A stretch of 64,000 nt of DNA, taken from NCBI GenBank assembly GCA_000310025.1, contig FN649737.1, positions 570,682-634,681 on the forward strand, read 5' to 3'. Positions within the stretch are counted from its first letter, which is position 1; each line of letters opens with the position of its first letter. This DNA comes from Ectocarpus siliculosus. Lineage: Eukaryota; Sar; Phaeophyceae; Ectocarpales; Ectocarpaceae. Made by a program: the position numbers and the translations under genes. The notes under the pieces were generated by a model. It was not told the DNA's origin. It did no database searches and saw only the letters and a program-made list of their open reading frames with translations. Positions 42,001-54,000 of the stretch are shown one piece after another.

Positions 42001-45000
42001 CTCTTTTTGTAATCCCACGGAACCCCCCTGCCCCTGCGAGCAGGCCTGCTGCGGTGAGAAGGAGTTTGGCGACAAACGTAGCATCGGAGACACACCTGCC
42101 GCAACTCTGAAGTCCAAGTACACGGGCGACGCCTCCATCGGAGTCTTCCGCCTGTCCCCTGGCACCGGAGAACGCCTCGGCGGAACTTGGTACCTGTCCC
42201 TCGATGGCGAAGCCAGCACGCGCATCGACGCCGGGGCGAGCGCGGAGGAAGTGTCGGCGGCGGTGAACAACATAACCGCCGCGGGCAACGTTACCGTCAC
42301 CGAGAGTACAGAAGTAGAAGGCTACAATGGAGAGCGTTCCTGGGTTGTGACGTTTTTGGACTGGAATGATCCTAACAGTACGGCAACTCCTCCGGTTGTG
42401 ACGGTTGGCGATGAGGGTCTCACTGGGACCGGGGCTGCGGCAACTTTGGAGGCTGCGGCTGCTGGTGCGTCCTCCACAACAGTTGGAAGCAATGGGCAGC
42501 TCGAGATGTCGCACCTGTGCGGCAAAGCGGTGGTACAGCTATCCTCCCTCTTGTCCTCCGGGTACATCGACGAGTGCGTTGTCGTTGCCGCTTGGCAGGG
42601 GGGAACATCCTACGCAGTGCCCTCCTTTTCGTTCGACGCGAATGCCACGTCGGTGGAGACAGCCCTTGGGGGCGTGGATTCAACCGCGCTCGGACAAGTG
42701 TGGGTATCCAGCGAAGAAGGCGCATCAGCTAGCGGGGGAGGCGTGTGGAATGTAACCTTCGTTGGAAACTCGGAAGGTCGGACCCCGGAGCTCCAGTGCG
42801 CGTCAGACGCCGATGCCCAGCAGGTCTCGGAGTCTTCTTGCGAAGCTATTGGCGGGTCCTTTTCGCTAGGCTTCGGTGGAAATACCACACAAGAAATCGC
42901 GTTCAACGCTTCAGCGCTAGAGGTATGTGTTTTGACGAACACTTACGCTCTACGACGGCCGTGGTTTCGGAAAACTGCTAACGTCATTCACTCTTTTGAC
43001 TTATCTCACGTACCAAGGGAGAGTACACCAGTGCAGTTAAATCGAAGAGGGGGCCATACACTAGCAAGGAAGGCACGTGGCACATCGATATGCCAACCAA
43101 AACCGAAAAAAATACACGTGGGTACAGTAGCAATAACCGCTATTTCCCCGTTCGATCCGCTGTTGTGATGCATTGTCCGAACAACTCGTGCGAAGGTCCA
43201 AGCGGCCCTCGAGGGCCTGCCGGCCGTAGACAACGTCACCGTCACGGCCACCGACAGCGGCCCAAACGGAGGACGGGAATGGCGCGTAGTTTTTTCCGGC
43301 AGCGAGCTGGAAGGAAACCTGCCTCTTATGATAGTCGACACGGCCGGACTCACGGGGGTCGGGGTGCATGCCGAAGTAGCAGAGATAACCTCAGGAAACG
43401 AGCCCACCGGCCGGTTCATGCTGCAAGCTGATACCGCGCCCAGGGGATGGCCCGAGCACCGGTCGGGATGGATATCCGTAGGGTCTACGGCAGCCGAGGT
43501 GGAGCTGGCCGCCGCTAAAATCCCCTGGGTTCGAGCGGTGGACGTTTCCGTGAACGCCTCCTTGCCGACGGTTGGCCCGATCGCTTGGGAGATCACGTTT
43601 CCTCACCGCCAGCTGGAAGAAACGCCCGTGGAAGACGACGACGAGCTTCCTGGCTCCGGTTACTATGTCGCCACCGGACAATCCGGTGATCGTCCACCGC
43701 TGCGGGCCGTGAGAGCGCAGTTGGCGGGTAGCGGCGCAGCAGCGGACGTAGAGACTATTCACGAAGGAGAACGGGTCCTCGGCGGGAGCTACGAAGTCTA
43801 TCTCGGAGGGGGTCCGGACAACGCGACCACCACCGTCCGTGCCGCCGCGTCGGCGACCGACTTAAGGGTTGCCCTTGTGGAGGATCTCGGGTTGCCGGAG
43901 AGCACCGACGTCGTTCGCGTCGGTCCGCTCGATGATAGTCTCGCCTACACGTGGACGGTGACGCTTCCGGAGGGCACCAGCTTGTGGGGTAGTAACGCCA
44001 GCGTCGTGGGAGAGCTTACCGTTAACGCTTCCCATCTCTCTGGGCAGGGAGAAACGTTCGCGGAGGCTCTTCTTGTGCGGGCGGGAGCCGCCCCTCTCGG
44101 TGGGGAGTTCAACGTGAGCCTTGCGGAAGACGGGGGGGAAAAAGAGGGACATTGGGTGTCTCTATCTCACAATGCCAGCGATGACGATGTTGCTGCCGCG
44201 ATCTCGTCGTTTTCGGTGTCCGGTGGAAACGTAACCGTCTCATCGGACAGCAATGTCCAGGGAAATTCTGGCAACGACGGAAGCGTTATCGTTACCGGTA
44301 AGAGGTGGAGCGTGACTTTCTCGGCCTTGGCCGCCGCGGGAGACGTCCCGGCCATCGGCGTCAACTGGTCGTCAAGTTCTTTGACGGGTGCGGGGGTCGG
44401 CGTGTACGTCAACGAAACGTCGAAAGGGGTGACCGCGGACGTGCAAGGGGTGACGATCGACGGTTACAGCGGAACCTTCGCGTTCGTCTTCGCCGACGCA
44501 ACCAACAACGCCTCCACTTCCAACTCCACCTCTTCGCCCGTGCGGTGGAATGCCTCGTCGTCAGACCTTGCGGAAGCCCTGCTGGAAGCTACCGGGAAAC
44601 GAGTCTACGTGGAGCGCACGACCGTCACGTCCCCGACAAGTTCTGCTACTAGCGGGGGTTTCACCTGGTTGGTTCTGTTTGCAGAGGCGCTCAGCGAAAC
44701 ATGGCACAAGATTAGCCTTAACACGACGAACCTTTTGCCTGATGATGCCGTGCTGGCCGGAGCTTCACGTCAGGCCAACCTTTCGTCGGTGAGGAACTCC
44801 ACGGCAGACGGCGTCGGCGGCGGATTTTTGCTAAGGTTCGGGCAGAGCTGCGACGAGCGCGCAGCCGGTGTCTACTGCTCGGTGGCCTCAACTCACCTGC
44901 TCAGCTTCGATTCATCCCCTGGTGACGTCAGAGGCGCACTGGAGGCTCTGCCCGCCGTCATCGATGCAGCCGTCACCACGACGACCGGAAGCGATGACGA

Positions 45001-48000
45001 CGGCAGCAGCATTCTATGGAAGGCCGGGATCGGGAAAACAGCTCCTGACGGTTTCGGGGTTTCCTCATCGCTGGCCAGATTCCGCGTGACCCTTTCGGCG
45101 GTCGCTTTCAACGCGTCCGACTCGGAGCTAGCGGAGTACTGGCGGCGTACGTGGGCGCCGGAGCACTCGGCGACGGAGTGGAGCGGGGACTTCGCCACCA
45201 CGGACCTTCCCCTCGTGGGTGTCGACGTGACCGGACTGGTCGGCTCGCACGCCGCGGGACACGCGAAAGAGGTCACGAAAGGGCTCTCCACTGAGGTTGG
45301 AGGCGTCGTCGCGCTTGAGGTGTCTCAAAACGCAGGGCGAGACTACACGGCGAGCGGCGTAACGTACGTCTACGAGGCTTTGGTGTCCGTAAGCGCGCTT
45401 TTGCCGGACCATGGGCCTATCTTCGGTGGGACAGAGGTAAGCTAGAGGGTGTAATAGATATTCGGACGAATCTGAATTGTCTATCGAACAAGTCCCGTGT
45501 TCGACCACAGAAGTCGAAATTGGCTATAGCACGCGCTCCCTGCAGTTAGAGTAAAATCTGTCCAACAAACACCTTAAACAGCCCCCACGGAAAAATAACT
45601 ATTTGCTCCGACAGCAATCATTTCGTGAACGGCGCATCCGATATAAACTCGTTAACGAGAGCTTGCTCATGGCACTTCAGCACCCGCCCGCCGGATGCAA
45701 TCTTCTTCTGAAGAGCACGTGCTCTTCGTCACTGTCAACGAGCAACCTCCACTGTCTCCACTAGAAACCTATCCGACTCCCTTCGTCATCTACAGGTGCT
45801 TGTCCTCGGGGAAAACTTCCGGCAATCCAGCCGCCTCGCTTGCCAGTTCGGTCCTTCGGGGGTAGACCCACGGGTCACCGTCCCCGCCACCTTCCTCAAC
45901 ACGTCGGCATTGTTGTGCCTCTCTCCGGCGAGACTAACGCCACCGGCCCACCCGGTCGGCGCCGCGGCGGCAGTCGAGGTGACGAACAATGCCGCCGTCG
46001 GAGGGGGTGCTGCGCCTTGGTCTACGTTCTCACGATCAGGCGTTTATTTCCGGTACGAGGCAACCCCGGAGATCGGGAGCGTGGTGCCTCACCTTGGTCC
46101 GGCTTCGGGAAATTTCAGCGTTCGTGTGGCGGGCGGGCCTTTCCCGGACACGCCGGAGCTAAGGTAGATGGAAAAAATTCGTTGTCAAGAGCTGGAAAAG
46201 TAACATACCGCGTTTCACGGTGGCAGTCCAGAGACCCTTCCTGTGCTTATCACGCAGTCACCATGAGAAGCCTCCGAATGTGTCCCCCAATCTACTGCTG
46301 GGAGCGTTACGCTTGGTGCTTAGGCCACCCTGATTGACTGCAACCAGGCGTGAAGACTGGTTTTACACATGTATGCTTCGAATTGTAGTACATAGATGTT
46401 CTGCCGCTCGTTAGTACGTTGCCATCCACTCGACCGTTTCGCATGCCATCGCCGACGATTTCGTCTGGCACAACCACTAGTGGACTAGTGGTTATGCTCT
46501 TCACGCTCTGCCATCGGGTGAACCCGGCACGAAAGGAAGAAATAACGCTTACGTGCCGTGCTCCTGGAAAATGGCCCTGCAGGTGTCGCTTCGCGGGAGT
46601 AGTTGTCCTGGCGACCAGGCTGTCCCCGTCAGAGGTCCAGTGCTATGCACCGCCGATGGAGGCTGGGACGTACCCCCTGGAGCTCTCGCTCAACAACCAG
46701 GACTACACTGGACGACGGTTCCCGTTTTTGTACTTCGATGACCAGGCGAGTCGGTGGGGCGATACAAGGAATACCCTTTCCAGCCAACGACAGAGAGAAT
46801 CAACAGATTGTGATCTTCAAAAAGGTCAAAGGGTTTCGTACTGCTGTGCAAAGACACGTACGGAAACGGATAGCTTGAGGAGCACATACGGTGATTAGCC
46901 TCCCTCCCTTTCTCTCGAAACGTTTTGGAAAGGAGCTGTAAATGGGGATACTAACATCAGTTCCGGCAACAGAGCCGCATCGACAACCACCAATCAGGTT
47001 TCTCGCTTCCATTGACATGCCCTACGGTGTTCGCCTGCCCAACCAGTATCGCTCTCGCTTAACATACCCTTAACATATCCTATGGTATTTCCCCGCATAA
47101 TCTGCCCGCTTTTTTACGCCCTCGTCTCAGGCGCTGGCAAGAATAACGCCGGTATCGGGGCCGGCCGAAGCGGCGGGAACAGCGGTGACCTTCTACGGCC
47201 GCGGTTTCGTCAACACAACCAAGTTAGCGTGCCGTTTCGGACTCGCTCCGCCCGTTCCTGCCAAGTTTGTGAACCCCAACGAACTTTTTTGCGAGTCGCC
47301 ACCCCTCGTGTCAGCGGTAAATCAGGACAGCGACGACGGTGGGAGCGGGCTACGGTGGTCGTCTTTGAGCGAAATCTGGCAGCGAGAATATGAGCCTTTG
47401 ACGGGGTCTCGGCAGCTGTTCCCGGGCTCTCACTATCACCCACTGTTTCCCCAACGGGCCGTTGGAGTGGAGGTAAGGGTCAACCAGCCCGAAGAGTTTT
47501 GATTTTCCAGCTCTCGACACGTGATCACAGCCACCCAAAACCAATCAATGTCGCTTTCTTTCTGGTGCGTTGATTCCAGTATGACTTAAATGCCCGCCCT
47601 TCTCTCCTGGCCGGGGTATGCACGCAACAACAGGTCACATGCAATGGCCAAGACTACACGGACAGCGGGGCCACTTTCCTCTACCAGGCGGACGCCTCCG
47701 TCCACAATATCTCCCTCGCCGCCGGCCTTGACCCAGGGGGTTCTGCCCTCTTCATCACCGGCGAGAACTTCGTCAACTCCACCTCGCTGTCCTGCCGAAT
47801 CGGCGGCTCAAACACTCCCGGGACCTTCCTATCAGCCAGCATCGTTCTGTGCTTCGTTCCGCGCGCCGCCTCGGCTTCGATACGTGGCTCTTCCGCAGAA
47901 TCGGCTGCCGCTGTTTTCGAGACCGCGCATGCCGGGAAAGTGGAAGAGAATAGCGGTTATAACCGCGAAACTAACCGCGGGTTCGGTCCCCGGGAAGGCG

Positions 48001-51000
48001 ACGATGGATCATCCCCGGACTCGTGGCTTGGGCCCCTGGACGGCGGCGGGGACTCGTTCTACGTAGAGGTGTCCAACAACGGCCTTGACTACACCGCGGA
48101 TCGGGTTATTTACACGGTGGAGCAAGCGTGCCCTGGAGGCAGCTTCTGCGTAGGGCCCAGTGCTGCGTCCATTCTTGCTTGCCCCCAGGTGAGGCGGATG
48201 CACGAGTGTACTCAGCGCACTGGTCCCAGCACTATTACTTGACAATGTGCCCCTAAATAAGGGTGTAGTTTGCTTCAATGGTACGGCGGTGTGCGTCGAC
48301 TCGAGTTACGCCAAAAATCGAGAGGGGTGGAGGCGTTTTCCAAGTGCCACTGTCGTGGAGGAGCCGAAGACTGGCCCGTGCATATATAAGTCGCGCGCCC
48401 ATCCGCAACTAACCTCAATTTTTACCTCCTACCGACTCTCCTCCCCCTCGGTGTTTGCCATCGGGGTTGCGTTTTCGTTGCTTGGCAGCGATGTTGTAAA
48501 ACAAGCCAACCGCTTCGTGACGGCAACCAGGTTACCACTTTTTTTTTGCGTTTGGTTATTTTATGCGGAAACCACAATGGTGGTCGAGTAGATTGTGTTG
48601 TGCGGGGTCGCAAACCCTCACTCCGCGCAAAGGGGATGATCGCACCACGTTGTGCTAAATTCGTCAAGCACCCTCGAGGCAGTTACACAGTGATCATACC
48701 TGTCTCTGGAAGTGGAAGCACCATATAACAAACTAAATAAGGAAGTAACGCAAGCTGCCGAGCACCCTTAGCAAGATGCAGCGCGCCCTTCATGCAACTT
48801 GCCGAATACCTCACAGCGCTTCGCGCTTGGTGATGTGAGGACCTGGTCCGGTGAGAACCCGACGTGCTCCGTCTGCGCTTTGTAGGGATGCGAGGTCAAT
48901 GGTCTAACGACTACGGCATTCACGACTATGAGTAACCCTACCCCCCCCCCCCGACTGACTCCCATGCTATCTCATCGACTACGTGTTTTTGCCAGGGAGC
49001 CTTCTGCCCCGGAGACTCGAACAAGAATTTCACCCTGTGTCCGCTCGGGACTTACCAGCCCAGCCGCGGCAGAAGTGCGTGCTTGCGCTGTCCGGTGGGT
49101 TTCCATTGCCCGGACGAAGGCATGCCTGTGCCCCGCGTGTGCCCCGCGGGTCGCGTGTGCGACGTGACCGGGGTTGCGAGGGCGGACCAGCCTTGTCCTG
49201 AGGGCCACTTTTGCCTGGAGGGGACGGCAACTACGGCAACAACCTGTGGCCACCCAAGGCATGAACAATACTCGAATTCTACGGGTGTATTTGGATATCT
49301 TCTTGAGTATTTTTCAGATCGCCGGAGGAGTAACGAGGGAAAAACCTCTGGATATCTCTTCAGTAGGTTTTGAGGGACGACCCGCTAAAACTGCCGTTGA
49401 CTATGGGTGCTTGGGGTTCAAGCCCGTACACCCACTCGCCGCACGCGGACTGCCCAAAGGATTAAGTGAACCTTATTCCTCAAACGGTTGTTCGTCGTCA
49501 ATGACCTGTTCGGCTCAATGGTAGACCTCCATTCATGGAGTGCAATATTCAAATATTGTTGTCGTTTGTTCATTCAAAAGTTCGATATCGATCTTTATGA
49601 CACAGCGCCGCGTGTAGCGAGGCGGCATGTTACTGCCAAATATATAGTCTTCCTCCTCGATAAGCTCTTGCGTATTTCGGGAGAGAGAAAGGGGGCTCAT
49701 TTTTCAAAATGTTTCATGGGATATTCCACTCTTCCTGATTTCGTTCCGAAATCTACATTCGTTTCATCTCCCCGAGCTTATTGTTGCAACCGGCGTGTGC
49801 ATGCCTAACAATACGGGTATCAAATACTGCCCCGCGCGCCCGTCTTCCGGCCCCCCGTCAATTGTGTTGCTTTAGCCCAAGTTCGCGTTTGTTCCCGACT
49901 GCAAGTCATGCGGAGACAACATCCACGCTGCGGCCGGGATATGAACCCCTCGGAAGCGAGCTTGTTCTTGGATCTAGGGCAGTCGCGTGCTGGAATAACG
50001 CCACAGAAGACTTTGGGCTGCAGATGTCGGACATGCCTGCGAGGTGCCTATGCCTTCACGCCTATGTCTCTTGTTGTCAAACACCATTCTACACGTACTC
50101 GAATTGCTTGAATATAGTAATGCTTATACTGGTGGAGGTTTTGGGCTGACCTATTGCACACGCGGATAGGAGGGGTGCTTCATTAATCATCTGCTTCAGT
50201 ATGGGAGGGATTGGGCGTGGGTGTGGGTGTCAAGCGCTTTGGCCGTGCCGAGACACACGAGTTCTTGCTTTCGTGTCTCGAAAGCTCTTCCCACGTGCCA
50301 TTCCTACGCCAACGATTCGGAGAGTGGGCTGCTGCCAGTCCGGTCTGTTTGGAATCCCCGCCGGAGAAAACGAGTGATCGATATGGTCTTGCTTCGTATG
50401 CTATATGTGGAACAGTGATGTATGTTGTACGATTATCAACATCGTCATTTCAAACCGCCCGTCGTCTCGGACTGATCACCGCGCGAAGATTCTGGATGGA
50501 AGCGCACACTAGGCCACTCTCCTACGATTCTCCCTTTGCGCCCCTACGGGGCCGATACTGCCTGGACAGCACGTGCGCGAAACTGGACGACGCGAACGAC
50601 TACAGGTAAGGGGGCCTACGTTGTGAATGCCTATTGAGCCACAGCGAACAGATGCTGAGAAGCTGCATTCTTGTTATAGCCATCTACAGTATGTCTGCAG
50701 ATTCAATGGTTGACATTTATGACCCCCCCGTCTCTCCCCCATCTGCTGTTTCGGTATGCAAAAAGAGTCGTCGACTCGTCCGGTTTCGACTACGCCTCTT
50801 TCCGCCTTCGCCGTCCCGTCCCGTGCCCGGCGGGTACGTACTGTCACCCGGGATCTGCGTCCGACGACCTCGGGATGCACAACTTTACCATGCCGCAGCC
50901 CTGCCTGGAGGTGAGCAATTCCGGCGTTCCACGTTTCGTTGATGGTAGCAAGATTGGACCAATTAAGAACGTCCATACGTTGCACCCCTTACCCATCTTC

Positions 51001-54000
51001 CCATTCAATCGATCCCGTGCCAACACTTCCAAACGTTGCACCTCGTCCTCATCTTCCCCTTCAATCGAACCCGTTGTAGGGTACGCTCGGCCTTGTTTCC
51101 TCCAGTGTTGACGGTTATTGTCCCCTGCCCCGGTGTCTTAAACTTGTACTATGTCACATCAGAGCATGTTTTGTCCCGAGGGAAGCTCGAGACCGTCTGG
51201 GGTGGGCGAATGCCCGTCCGGGTTCTACTGCCCTACGGGGATCCGTCTGTCGTGTCCCGTGGGAACGTACTGCCCGCGCGAGGGTCACTGGGACCCCATG
51301 CCCTGCCCGCCAGGCCAGTTCAGCGCGATGGTGGGGCAGAAGGCGTGCACGTCTTGCCCGAGGGGCTACATCTGCCCCGGGTTTGGCAGGATTGACCCCA
51401 CGCCGTGTCCGGCCGGGATGGTGTGCAGCAGGGTTCTGCTTACCTCACCTAATCAGCGGTGTCCTCCCGGTAAGTGACTATTGACATCACACAAAATTTT
51501 CGCGCATGGACGTACAAGGCAAAAGTTGGTGCGCTGGATATCGGGGATGGCTACAAGTATGGATACGTGAGAAAAGCTTGGACCCGGCGAATGAGGAGCT
51601 TCGCTAGAGTCCCTTGTAGTGCTGTACCGGCGCATCATGTCGCCCATTCCTTTCCGTGTGTGGAGGGGAATACAACTTCTCGCCGCCAAATTCCTTTCGT
51701 GTGGACGAAAATTGAACAATACTGCTCCTTCTACTGTCACTCTTCCTGACCGCTTGTGCCGTTCTTGCTTGCCGTGCGAATTGGTGTGTGTTGCGTGCCA
51801 GGTTTCTACTGCCCTCAAGGGACCGTGACCTCCGACCCTTTCCGAAACGACACAACGTTACGCCCATACCCCTGCTCTCCGGGTTCGTACTGCTTGGGCG
51901 GGGTCGGCTATTCCGAGGTCCGTTCTGGCGACTACCTGTACGCCCAGACGTGCCCAGCTGGTTTCTTCTGCGAGACAGCAAGGTGTGCACGATCATGACA
52001 CAGGAGGGGGGTTGATAAGGAAAAGGGATTGAGTGTGGGGAACGTGGTGGGAGTGAGCGGGATCTCATATTTCAGTTCTGCGGGATGCTGCGCACGTAGG
52101 AGTTCGATCACGATGTGGGCCTATTCGCCCCATCAGCGTACAATCTTCCGGCATTTATGAACGTGCGAGCTGCTTTCCTCGGGGCCTGGGGATAGTTTGT
52201 CTCCGAGCTTATCGTTCAAAACGGCAGGACCCACAACTGGGGAGAACCCGCATCTAAATGCATCCTTTGAATGTGCGTTAGCCAATATTTGCCAAGGGTA
52301 CATATTTCACCATGAGAAGGCGCCATCTAACATTAACAACACTCATCTATACGTAATCTTATGCAACCCCCTTTCAAGCACCGGGCCAACAGGGAGCGGG
52401 CTGTGTCCCAGGGGATTCTACTGTCCAGCGGGCACGGCCGTGCCCATCCCTAGCCCGAAAGGGTATTTCAGCGACCTGGAAGGGATGGTATCGGCATCGG
52501 CCTGTCTGCCTGGGTTCTACTCGCCGACAATCGAGGTGGGCGTGTTGCATGCCATACGACAGCGGCCGTCGTAGTCGTTTTTCGTCGTTGTTGCTGTTGC
52601 TGTCGGTAGTGGCGGTGGAGATGGAAATGATGAGTCAATCGCACTGTTAGTGTTGGCGGGGTCTTCCAAAAACAGTTCCGTGGTCCCTGCATAGTATAGC
52701 ATCGACGTCAGCTACCCACATGTCGACGTGATCGCCAGCCGTCAATACCTTCGCAAGCCGATACGTTTGAACGTAAAGGCATAGACCAGGACCGATTTTT
52801 CTTCCGTGTGATTGGAATCGTGGCGACATGAACCTATCCACTCGCACCACCTGTTTCTCAAACTCGGCCACAACTAAAATCCATCAGTCCGAGGAGTGCT
52901 ATCCTTGCCCGCCTGGAACAACCTGCGCGGAGGACGGAACTTCTGTTGCCGATATTTGTTCGCCCGGGACATACCGTTCAACGCTGGACGAGGATGGAAC
53001 TCCCTGCGCAGCATGCCCTCAAGGGACGTGGTCTAAGAACTGGGAACTCAGGTATGTACGGGTTGGCTTCTCTTGCCATTGGTCTGACCCTGGTTTGGAC
53101 TCCTCGGCATCAACCTGTGTTCGCCTGTGTGCTTGCAGGCCCTCGAAAATCACCCTCGAAAATCACAGCGGTTCGGAGGGTGTAGGGATAGATGTGCTGT
53201 TGGTCTGTAGAGGTTCAAGATAAAGCATCATGTATACCGACTCTCGTACGTCATTCCCGCATGCTTCAGGGAGGCTGGAGAGTGCCAGTGGTGTCCAACC
53301 GGAGTGGTGTGCTCGGTTGAGGGCATGGTCAACCCCTGCTCCAAAGACGACCTGCCGACTCCCTTCGAGCCCGTCGTTAGCGTCAACGACATCCCCATGC
53401 TGGAGTACCTGTACAGCGAGTTTGCGAGGCCGGCGTACTTCAGCGGGTATGAGTGCCTGCACCTCAACGATGGCTACGCGGATGGAACGTTGGACCCGGT
53501 CGACCAGGTGAGGGGATCAGCTGCGGTTGCGATTTCCACATACTTGATGAGCCTTGGCAACATGGCAAGCGCAACGATAGTCATGTTGTTTCAACCCAAT
53601 TTCACTGATGATTTTGTTTCGCAATTTTTTGGTGCGCCGATTTTGTGTGGCACAGGAGTACTTCTTCGGAGAGCTGATACCGCCATACATCGACAAGCTC
53701 GGCCGAGGGGCGCACCTACGGCCCACGGATTCGGACAACACACTGTACCAGTCAGAGGCAAAGTGCTACCGTAACCTGCAGGCCCTCGGAAGCAAGGTAT
53801 GCTTCCCCACCTTCCTTTTCGACAATGCAGGTGTGCGGCACGAAGTATCATGTGTCTTTACTTCAACTGCTGTACTGTGAACCGATTAGAAACTCGGTGG
53901 CGTGTATTCTACCCTACTCTAACCTCCGTCGGGGATGGTGACATCTATCACTGCAAACAGGTTTATCAGCACATGCAGCACTACTACGGGCCGCAGTACG

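Larger units (their letters stand above)
22679..45400 (+). repeat. Second repeat family: about 28 modules of about 100 residues
   Basis: Protein-level repeat with consensus GGTFTLSFNG...I.(Y/W/F)NASA..V..ALE.L..VG.V.V........W.VTF....GDLP.L.V..S.LTGTGA. I recall similar modules in bacterial/phage-type and heterokont proteins but cannot name the family with confidence. Introns fall mostly between the NASA and ALE..L strands or at module borders, almost always in phase 0. Confidence 0.85.

Noticed and set aside
48370-48395. TATA-like string suggesting a promoter and a new gene start for the cysteine-rich part
   Set aside because: It lies in an intron whose flanking exons join in phase (ACPQ + GAFCPGD). 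No start codon or 5' exon follows it.
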